From positions 1 to 12,289 of the forward strand of contig CAZJHX010000234.1 in NCBI GenBank assembly GCA_964545715.1: DNA of 12,289 nucleotides, written 5' to 3'. The DNA is from CAZJHX01 sp964545715. Its GTDB lineage: Bacteria; Myxococcota_A; UBA9042; GCA-2863065. Below are positions 1-6,066 of the stretch, in pieces. The notes under the pieces are model-generated. The model made no database searches. It was not told the origin of the DNA and saw nothing but the letters and a program-made list of their open reading frames with translations. Made by a program: the position numbers and the translations under genes. Within the stretch, counting starts at the first letter, position 1. Each line of letters opens with the position of its first letter.

Positions 1-420
1 CCTATGTCCGGAGATTCCCCACGGAATTTGGATGGTCAGAGTGCGACAACGTCATCTACTCCCGCTGTAATCGCGCGTTGGCAGGGCTTTGTGCTCGCCG
101 GCCGACTGCACCGGGGCCCCGGCGTGCGCACGCTGGTGACAACGGCCAGAGTGCTCCCGGCAATCGGTGAGATTCTGACCATGCGCTCCCCCCATACCGG
201 CGCCCATGACACGTCCCGCCAAACCAGCTGGGTTGTCGTCGGCGTCGTTCGGCTCGGGACAGCCACCGCGCTGGACTGCCACATCCATGTGACTCCGTGT
301 CCGGCACAGGCTGACCCCGTCGCTGGTTGATCCCACCGCGGCGCGAGCCGAACTGTGCGGGATTTCGTACAAACCACGGAAATTTTTGACGTTCGGGGTT
401 CAGACCACCATCGTGAAGTT
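1..420. other. Left-end region with no supportable gene
   Basis: Open frames exist on both strands here (for example + 4-330, 108 codons, and an overlapping minus frame at 36-452). None shows a recognisable domain, a clear ribosome binding site or the strong third-position GC of the neighbouring genes. The + frame at 4-330 is in phase with the transpeptidase gene downstream and separated from it by a TGA at 328-330. Nothing around that TGA looks like a redox motif, so I do not join them. Position 355 offers a GTG start that would lengthen the next gene by 22 residues. The region most likely holds the promoter of the transpeptidase gene, or the degraded edge of an upstream gene. Confidence 0.4.
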
Positions 421-2199
421 ATGGCTCTTTTCGACTTCGTAGCGATGCTCACGGCGGCGTTGGTTACGACCGGGCCCGTGGCGCCTCCAGAGGCTCCCGT
501 CGACCCGGCGACCGCCGCCGTGCAGAAGTGGATATCTCACCAGGCTCGCAGGACGCCCTATCCCCGCCTGGTTCGCAAGCTCTACAACGCCAAGGCCGAC
601 GCCCCGCTCTTTCACAGGGGGTTGGAGCCGACCGCTCAAGCGCACGCGCTGGTGGACATGGTGGCCGATCTGGAAAAGCACGGCGTGGACCGTGGCCCTT
701 ACCGGATGGGCTTTGCACCCGACAACGCCCGTGTGAACACCCGGGGGCTGCGAAAGCGCCAGGCGCGGGCGCGCAAACGCCTACGGCCGTGGAAGCTGGG
801 GACCGCGCGCAATGCTCGGGCCGCCGCCGCCACGGACGCCAAGCTGGCCTCCGCGCTGATCCGCTACGTAATGACGTTCAAGTATGAGCGAGTGGCGCAC
901 CCGCTCAAGCCGACCAGCCTTCGGTATCTGCGGGGGCGCAAGGGCGGTGAGATCGTGCAGACCGCGGTCGATGCGCTGCCCGACATCCAGCGCGGCCTGA
1001 AGGGGCTGTGGCCGCAGACCCCCAACTATTATGTGCTGATGGACGCGCTGGCGCGTTATCGGGAGCTGGCGGCGATCAAGGGCATGCCCAAGATGTCCTG
1101 GCGCCAGTGGAAGCGCGCGACCAAGAAGGGGCCTGCGTCGGGGAAAGTCGTGGAGCAGCTGCAGCAGCGGCTGGCATTTGAGGGCTACTACCAGGGCGCG
1201 ATCACCGGCGAGCTGGATTTGGCTACTGCGTCCGCTGTCGCCGTCTTCCGCACGACCCACGGCCTCAAGGACGAGGGCGGCGTCGACTGGACGGTCATCC
1301 ACGCCATGAACGGTCGCCTGCGCACACGGGTGCACCAACTACGCACCGGCTTGCAGCGCATGCGGGAGTCGGTTCCGCTGCGCGCCGGGATCAAGACGTA
1401 CGCGCGCATCAACATCCCGGCGTTCAAGCTGTCGCTGATCGAGGACGGGCGGATCACGCGCCAACATCGGGTGATCGTCGGCAACACCAAGCTGGACTTC
1501 AATCGCCACGACTGGAAGCAGGGCTACCTGAACCGGACGCCGCTGCTGGAGACCAAAGTCCAGAAGGTGATCTTGAACCCCGAGTGGCGTCCGCCGCCGC
1601 GCATCCTGGACGAAGAGTTCGACGGCGAGGAGAACGTCGTGGTGCCGCCGGGCAAGAAGAACCCGTTGGGCTATGTGAAGTTTCGTCTGGACCGGACCAA
1701 CGCCGTCTTCATGCACGACACGAACAAGCGCCGCCTCTTCAACAAGCGTAAGCGGGCGTTCAGCCACGGCTGCATCCGAGTGGACAAGGCGCTGGATCTG
1801 GCGCAGTACATCCTCAAGAACTACGCCGGCGTCGACGCCGAGACCTACGAAGAGCGCTTCTCGACCGGCCGGCAGGACCCGATCGAGCTCACGACCGAGC
1901 TGCGGGTGTTCGTCGAGTACTCGACCGTGGACGTGGACGCCGAAGGGCGCGTGATCTTCTACAAAGACGTCTACAAGTACGATCGCGACTATCTGGCCGG
2001 CAAAGAGATCCAGAACATCGTGCGCTACGGCGCCAATCGCATGCGGCCCAAGACGGTCCCGGCGATCTCCCATGCGGACTATGTCTCGCTGAAGAGCGGC
2101 GGCGAGAAGGCGCCCACCGAGTGGCCGATCACCGGTCCGGAAGAGCCCCCGACGCCCGAAGAGACCCCCGCGCCGGTAGAGACGGCCCCCGCCCCGTAA
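421..2199 (+). CDS. L,D-transpeptidase, YcbB/LdtD-like (scaffold, peptidoglycan-binding and YkuD domains)
   Basis: A periplasmic L,D-transpeptidase that would form 3-3 crosslinks in peptidoglycan using an active-site cysteine. The 592-residue product is close to E. coli LdtD/YcbB (about 615). From residue ~25 to 235 it has the scaffold region typical of large L,D-transpeptidases (LYNAKADAPLF). Residues ~241-305 form a peptidoglycan-binding-like helical domain (LQQRLAFEGYYQG, then AVAVFRTTHGL). Residues ~325-475 are the YkuD catalytic domain, with LNPEWRPPP, MHDT (His432) and SHGCIRV (His449, catalytic Cys451). The tail is Pro/Glu-rich. I chose ATG 421 because the N-terminus then becomes a short hydrophobic export-like segment (FVAMLTAALV). 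The frame is open back to a GTG at 355, so the start is uncertain. The family call is secure from the motifs. The gene lies 14 nt before the SDR gene. Confidence 0.9.
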   Translation: MALFDFVAMLTAALVTTGPVAPPEAPVDPATAAVQKWISHQARRTPYPRLVRKLYNAKADAPLFHRGLEPTAQAHALVDMVADLEKHGVDRGPYRMGFAPDNARVNTRGLRKRQARARKRLRPWKLGTARNARAAAATDAKLASALIRYVMTFKYERVAHPLKPTSLRYLRGRKGGEIVQTAVDALPDIQRGLKGLWPQTPNYYVLMDALARYRELAAIKGMPKMSWRQWKRATKKGPASGKVVEQLQQRLAFEGYYQGAITGELDLATASAVAVFRTTHGLKDEGGVDWTVIHAMNGRLRTRVHQLRTGLQRMRESVPLRAGIKTYARINIPAFKLSLIEDGRITRQHRVIVGNTKLDFNRHDWKQGYLNRTPLLETKVQKVILNPEWRPPPRILDEEFDGEENVVVPPGKKNPLGYVKFRLDRTNAVFMHDTNKRRLFNKRKRAFSHGCIRVDKALDLAQYILKNYAGVDAETYEERFSTGRQDPIELTTELRVFVEYSTVDVDAEGRVIFYKDVYKYDRDYLAGKEIQNIVRYGANRMRPKTVPAISHADYVSLKSGGEKAPTEWPITGPEEPPTPEETPAPVETAPAP

Positions 2200-2213
2200 G
2201 ATAGACTCCGCCC

Positions 2214-3128
2214 ATGGATCTCGCGGGCAAGACCATCGCTGTGACCGGCGCCACCGGATTTCTGGGGCGCTATATCGTAAAGGTGCTGATGGATCGGGGC
2301 GCCAGTGTGGTCGGCGTTGTTCGCACGCCCGACCGAGTGCCGTCCCTGATCGAGGCGGGCGTCACCATGCGCAAGGCTGATCTGGGGGATCGTGCGGCGC
2401 TGGCGGCCGGTTTTGCAGGCGCGGATGCTCTGGTCTCCAACGCGGCGTTGTTCTCTCTGGGCAACCGCAGCTGGGACGACCACCTCAATACCAACATCCA
2501 GGGCACCGAAAACGTGATGAACGCGGCCCACGACGCGGGCATCACTCGCGTGGTCCACGTCTCGTCCATCGCCGGATATGCAGGCTACGACACGCCGACC
2601 ACCGGCGAAGACCACGTAAAGCTGACGATGGAGACCCCGCGCAAGAAGACCAACGTGTACTCGATCTCGAAGGCGGTGTCGGAGCAGGCGGCGTGGCGGC
2701 TGGCGGAAGAGCACGGCATAAAGCTGACCTGCGTCCGGCCGTGTGCGATCTACGGCGCTTTTGACCCCAACTTCACACGCATCGTCAAGCGCGTCGCGCG
2801 GTGGTGGGTGACGATGGTGCCGTCGTTCACCCGCATCCAATTCGTGTACGGCGGCGATGTGGCCGAGGGGATCGCGCTGGCGCTGGAGAAGCCGGACGTC
2901 TCGATCGGTCGCGCCTACAATCTGTGCGGGGACGACCACTCAGTGTGGGAGTTTTTCAACGCCTGGGGACGCGCGGGGGGCCGGTTGACACCCCTGCGTG
3001 TGCCGCTGCCCGTGCCGATTCGGCGCCACTTTGACATCAGCCGCGCCCAGAGCGAGCTGGGCTGGTCAAACCGGCCGCATGACGAGTGCCTGCGCGAGAC
3101 GCTGGCGCTGGAAGCAGCGGACGCCTGA
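2214..3128 (+). CDS. NAD(P)-dependent epimerase/dehydratase, extended SDR family
   Basis: A cytoplasmic Rossmann-fold oxidoreductase of the extended short-chain dehydrogenase family (304 residues). The N-terminus carries the cofactor-binding glycine motif GATGFLG (Gly12, Gly15, Gly18). NAA lies at about residues 76-78. VVHVSS supplies the catalytic Ser/Thr near 117-118, and YSISK gives the catalytic Tyr149 and Lys153. RPCAIYG and FVYGGDVAEGIALAL are typical of sugar-nucleotide epimerases, 3-beta-HSD-like enzymes and related dehydratases. The substrate cannot be read from the sequence. It starts 14 nt after the transpeptidase stop and ends 29 nt before the selenoprotein start, so the block is probably one operon. 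No Shine-Dalgarno sequence is evident, but TAGACT lies 6 nt before the ATG, which may mean a leaderless promoter. Its link to the envelope redox genes downstream is unclear. Confidence 0.88.
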   Translation: MDLAGKTIAVTGATGFLGRYIVKVLMDRGASVVGVVRTPDRVPSLIEAGVTMRKADLGDRAALAAGFAGADALVSNAALFSLGNRSWDDHLNTNIQGTENVMNAAHDAGITRVVHVSSIAGYAGYDTPTTGEDHVKLTMETPRKKTNVYSISKAVSEQAAWRLAEEHGIKLTCVRPCAIYGAFDPNFTRIVKRVARWWVTMVPSFTRIQFVYGGDVAEGIALALEKPDVSIGRAYNLCGDDHSVWEFFNAWGRAGGRLTPLRVPLPVPIRRHFDISRAQSELGWSNRPHDECLRETLALEAADA

Positions 3129-3157
3129 GACGGGCTGTTTATGGTAAGCTCCGCTCG

Positions 3158-3949
3158 ATGAATCGGGCGCTGACAGTCATGTGTTGTGTGGTGCTGCTCT
3201 CCTGCGGGCAGGACGGCCCCGGGGAGCCGCAAGCCTACGTGCCGGGCTCCGATCCCGCGTTCAGCGCACCCGTCCCCGAAGGGTATGTGCTGCCGGAGCC
3301 CGGACCCGAGACGGCGGTCTGCGTTGGGCCACAGCTGGCTGCCGCGGACTTCGAGCGCGAGCCCGGGCCCATGCCGGAGCCGGAGCCGGACACGCAGCCC
3401 GAGGCCGATACCCCTGAGGACGAGGACGAGCCGCCGGTCGAAGAGGATCCGTGCGATCTGAAGCCGGGCACTTGCATCGGTGAGGTGGCGCCCCAGTGGT
3501 GGCTGGACGATTTTCAGCCGCAAAGCTGCGGGCTTGACGCGGCATACGGCCTGGAGGCGTTCAAGGGGCAGGTCACGGTGGCCGTGCTCCTCGCCGCCTG
3601 GTGAGGCTACTGTCAATCCCAGGCTGGGAGAATGCACCGCATGCAGCTCGAGCTCGCCGCCGCCGGGCACCAGGTTCACTTTGTGTCGATCAACGCGTCC
3701 AGCGCGCTGGACACCCAGTTCAAGCTGGTCAGCCGCTGCCAGTTTCCGTTGCTGCAGGACCTCGAGGAGATCGGGGTCTGGGGCCGCATGAACGGCGGCA
3801 AGGACGACATGTACATCTACGACTCAGAGGGTCGTCTGCAGCGCTATCTGAAGTCCCACGACGAGGAATTCTCGACCAACTTGTCCACCGACGAGGGCTA
3901 CGCCAACTTGTTGGGCGCCGTCATGGACGTGATCGAGGCCGAGCCGTGA
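3158..3949 (+). CDS. Lipoprotein selenoprotein with a selenoprotein P-like thioredoxin domain; in-frame UGA read as Sec149
   Basis: Read through the TGA at 3602-3604, this frame encodes 263 residues. The N-terminus is a lipoprotein signal (hydrophobic stretch ending VVLLSC, lipid Cys16), followed by a Pro/Glu/Asp-rich linker to about residue 100. A thioredoxin-like domain follows: VTVAVLLAAW, then Sec149-Gly-Tyr-Cys152. The same frame continues as QSQAGRMHRMQLELAAAG and NGGKDDMYIYDSEGRL up to a TGA at 3947-3949. The UGA replaces the first cysteine of a CxxC pair. From memory, human SELENOP reads UYLCILQASKL and NGSKDDFLIYDRCGRL at the matching places, so this appears to be a bacterial member of that domain family. 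It would be anchored in the envelope as a selenol/thiol oxidoreductase; the substrate is unknown. Standard gene finders would report a 148-residue fragment and a separate 105-residue ORF. TAAGCT lies 7 nt before the ATG instead of a clear Shine-Dalgarno. A nonsense mutation in a Cys homologue is the main alternative. Confidence 0.85.
3602..3636 (+). promoter_or_regulatory. Candidate bacterial SECIS element after the Sec UGA
   Basis: The UGA is at 3602-3604. Beginning 12 nt later, UCCC (3617-3620) can pair with GGGA (3626-3629), closing the five-base apical loop AGGCU (3621-3625). A weaker outer stem, UGU (3611-3613) with GCA (3634-3636), is possible across an internal loop. Sixteen nucleotides separate the UGA from the apical loop, and a G is among the first two loop bases. 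Both fit what is known of bacterial SECIS elements read by SelB. From memory, the E. coli fdhF element has apical loop AGGUCU about 17 nt after its UGA, which is strikingly similar. The inner stem is short (4 bp), so the folding is a hand inference. Confidence 0.65.
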
Positions 3950-5001
3950 TGCGGGCCGGGGCGTTCGCGCTCATGTTGACGATTGTGGGCTGCGGTGGCG
4001 GCGATGACGTCGTTGCAGATGTCATGCCTCCCGAGCCGCTGCCCAGCGAGGAGGTCGCGGCCGAGGCCTACCATCTGTACTGCGCGTTTTGTCATGGCGA
4101 GGACGGCGAGGGATACAAGGCGGACGCGGCCAACGCGCTGGCCAACCAGCAGTGGCTGGCGTCGGCCTCCAACGAGTTCATCCGCGCTGGTATCGCGCGA
4201 GGTCGCCCGGGGACGCCGATGTCCGCCTGGTCGCATACGCGCGGTGGGCCGCTGTCCGACGCGATGATCGAGGGGCTGATCGCGCACATCCGCGGCTGGC
4301 AGACCGAGCCGCCTCTAGCGCTGAGCGTGTACCCGATCGAAGGTGAGCCGGCCCGCGGCCAGGCGATCTACGACTTTCAATGCCTGACCTGCCACGGTCC
4401 CGCCGGTGGCGGCGGCGACTTCATGACACTGGATAATCCGGAGTTTCTGGCCACCGCCACCGATGAGTACCTGCGGTATGCGATCGCCAAGGGACGGGCC
4501 GGCACGGTGATGCCCGGGTTCGAAGACACGCTGACCACGCAGGGCATCGACGATCTGGTGGCGCTGATCCGCACCTGGCAGCGCCCGATCGACGCGGGCC
4601 CGCCGCCGCCGGTTGTCGAGCCGACGGCGCCGCCGGTGCTCAACGCGGACGGTCCGGCGCCCGACTTCGGCTCCGACCTGTACGTACCCGTCGACACCGT
4701 CAAAGCGGCTTACGACGCAGGCGCCCGGATGGTCATCCTGGACGCGCGCCCGCCGGGCGATTACGTGACGGCTCACATCGCCGGCGCTGGCTCCATACCG
4801 TTCTACTCCACGCCGGAGGTGCTCGCGCTGGTGCCCCACGACGCGACGGTCGTTGCGTACTGCGGGTGTCCGCATGCGGAGAGCACGGTATTGGCTCAGG
4901 CGCTGGAGGCCAGCGGCCATCCGAGCGTGCATGTGCTCGATGAAGGGTATTTTGTGTGGGTGGAGCGTGGGTACCCGGTCAATGCGGGACCGTTCCCGTA
5001 G
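3949..5001 (+). CDS. Diheme cytochrome c-rhodanese fusion lipoprotein
   Basis: A 350-residue envelope lipoprotein: the signal segment ends TIVGC (lipid Cys15) and is followed by a Gly/Asp-rich stretch. It has two class I cytochrome c domains. The first has heme site CAFCH (Cys45, Cys48, His49) with likely axial Met91 in GTPMSAW. The second has CLTCH (Cys145, Cys148, His149) with likely axial Met188 in GTVMPGF. After a Pro-rich linker, residues ~240-350 form a rhodanese domain with LDAR (264-267), HIAGAGSIP and the active-site segment VVAYCGCPHAES. Cys305 is in the catalytic position and Cys307 is an extra cysteine in the loop. The ATG overlaps the TGA of the selenoprotein by one base (ATGA arrangement), which suggests translational coupling. 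I infer electron transfer linked to sulfane-sulfur, thiol or selenol chemistry; no substrate can be read. The gene ends 3 nt before the convergent FHA gene. Confidence 0.9.
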   Translation: MRAGAFALMLTIVGCGGGDDVVADVMPPEPLPSEEVAAEAYHLYCAFCHGEDGEGYKADAANALANQQWLASASNEFIRAGIARGRPGTPMSAWSHTRGGPLSDAMIEGLIAHIRGWQTEPPLALSVYPIEGEPARGQAIYDFQCLTCHGPAGGGGDFMTLDNPEFLATATDEYLRYAIAKGRAGTVMPGFEDTLTTQGIDDLVALIRTWQRPIDAGPPPPVVEPTAPPVLNADGPAPDFGSDLYVPVDTVKAAYDAGARMVILDARPPGDYVTAHIAGAGSIPFYSTPEVLALVPHDATVVAYCGCPHAESTVLAQALEASGHPSVHVLDEGYFVWVERGYPVNAGPFP

Positions 5002-5004
5002 GGT

Positions 5005-5964
5005 CTAACCGAGAAGGACCAGCGCCAGCGTCAGGCCCATGAGGCTGACGACCGCGACGCCAAGCACGATGGCCAGGTTGCGGAAGGTGGCGGCCTGCTG
5101 CTCGAGATAAGCCGACTGGTTGGTGTTGCCGAAGACGGTGCCCATTCTGGACGGGACCTCGTCGGTGTAGCGGACCGGGATCGGGCTGGCCGGCGGGACA
5201 CCGGGGCGCGCGCGCTCAGTGGCCGGGTTGTGGGCCGGGCGGACGTGCGGCTGGTGCTGCGGGGCCTGCTGGCGATACGGGTCCTCATACTGCTCGTGAG
5301 CGTGCGCCACATTGGCGGCGCGGGCGCCCAGCTGCGTGGAGACGACGCGCCCGGAGCGCGGCGATGTCCGAACACGCTCTTTGATCTCGCCGCGAACACG
5401 CTGCTGAGCGGCCTGCCCGGCGCGCGCGTGCGGACTCTGCTGCGCTTGATGATCGGCGCCATAGCCGGTGCGCTGTGCCGGTGCGGCATGCTGTGGAGCC
5501 GCCCGACGGGTCGGCGGTGCGTCGCTGCCGCCCGGCACGTAGCCGGTGCCGCTGATGAACTTCGCAATGTCCGCGGGCGCCAGGGCCATGGTTGCCTCTG
5601 GGTCCAGCACAGCCTGAGCTGCTTCGGGCTCGCTCGGGAGCAGGGCGTTGCGCTTCAGCTTCTCGACATCGGCGCCGCCGCGGGCGCGGAACACCACTGA
5701 GAATTTACCGACCTGGATCGTGTCGCCGTCGTAGAGCCGCTGTTTGCGGGTGGGGACGCCGTTGACATACACGCCGTTGGCGCTGGACGCGTCTTCTACA
5801 TAGAAGTGCTCGCCGTCCATGACGACACCGAAGTGCTGTCGGGACACGCCCATGTTGTCCAATACGAGATCACAGGTGGGGTCACGACCAACTGTCGTGC
5901 TGACGCCATAGATCGGGTAGCGCTTGAGCTCCCTGTCTTTCAGCTGTACGACCAGTTCAGGCAT
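5005..5964 (-). CDS. FHA-domain protein with C-terminal membrane anchor
   Basis: A 319-residue signalling or scaffold protein. Residues ~1-95 form a forkhead-associated domain, which binds phosphothreonine. The core residues are present: Gly26-Arg27 (TTVGRDPTCDLVL), Ser41-Arg42-Gln43-His44, Asn63-Gly64 and Asn68-Gly69. A short motif DPEATMALAPAD (Thr125) follows and resembles Thr-containing motifs next to FHA domains; its phosphorylation is speculation. Residues ~145-290 are low-complexity and rich in Gln, His, Arg and Pro. A single hydrophobic helix (NLAIVLGVAVVSLMGLTLALVLLG) ends the protein, so it is probably tail-anchored in the inner membrane with the FHA domain in the cytoplasm. GGAGG (complement of 5971-5975), 6 nt before the ATG, supports the start. 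It converges on the cytochrome gene and is divergent from the hydrolase gene. The partner kinase is not in the window. Confidence 0.9.
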   Translation of the reverse strand: MPELVVQLKDRELKRYPIYGVSTTVGRDPTCDLVLDNMGVSRQHFGVVMDGEHFYVEDASSANGVYVNGVPTRKQRLYDGDTIQVGKFSVVFRARGGADVEKLKRNALLPSEPEAAQAVLDPEATMALAPADIAKFISGTGYVPGGSDAPPTRRAAPQHAAPAQRTGYGADHQAQQSPHARAGQAAQQRVRGEIKERVRTSPRSGRVVSTQLGARAANVAHAHEQYEDPYRQQAPQHQPHVRPAHNPATERARPGVPPASPIPVRYTDEVPSRMGTVFGNTNQSAYLEQQAATFRNLAIVLGVAVVSLMGLTLALVLLG

Positions 5965-6066
5965 CGTAGGCCTCCGAAAAGGCGCCTCTTAACACAAGGG
6001 CGCACACTCTCTACTTCGGGACCTCGTTTGATAACTTGAGGTGATTATGGGGTAAGGTGTCGACCC
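5965..6066. promoter_or_regulatory. Divergent intergenic region between the FHA and hydrolase genes
   Basis: These 102 nt must hold the promoters of both divergent genes. The part near the hydrolase is clearly more AT-rich than the surroundings. On the + strand, TTGATA (6028-6033) could be a -35 box and TAAGGT (6053-6058) a -10 box, but the spacing of 19 nt is long. TAAGGT lies 8 nt before the ATG at 6067, which fits a leaderless or nearly leaderless transcript. On the minus strand the only clear signal is the Shine-Dalgarno of the FHA gene. Confidence 0.35.

Noticed and set aside
4..420. Frame 4-330 in phase with the transpeptidase across a TGA, possible second selenoprotein or longer gene
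   Set aside because: There is no redox motif, domain or conserved-looking sequence around the TGA at 328-330, no SECIS-like hairpin was evident, and codon use upstream is weak. Chance phase agreement is 1 in 3.
781..2073. Long minus-strand open frames over the transpeptidase gene (781-1338 and 1339-2073)
   Set aside because: They are antisense shadows typical of high-GC coding DNA; no domains, and the + strand gene has clear catalytic motifs.
3601..3948. Upstream extension of the cytochrome-rhodanese frame to 3601
   Set aside because: The extension has Arg/Gly-rich shadow sequence out of phase with the selenoprotein, and ATG 3949 gives a proper lipoprotein signal.
3158..3949. Reading the gene at 3158 as a pseudogene with a nonsense mutation
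   Set aside because: The TGA is exactly at the redox cysteine position, the frame stays open and protein-like afterwards, a SECIS-like hairpin follows, and the next gene is coupled to the true stop. Random nonsense mutation would not predict these together.
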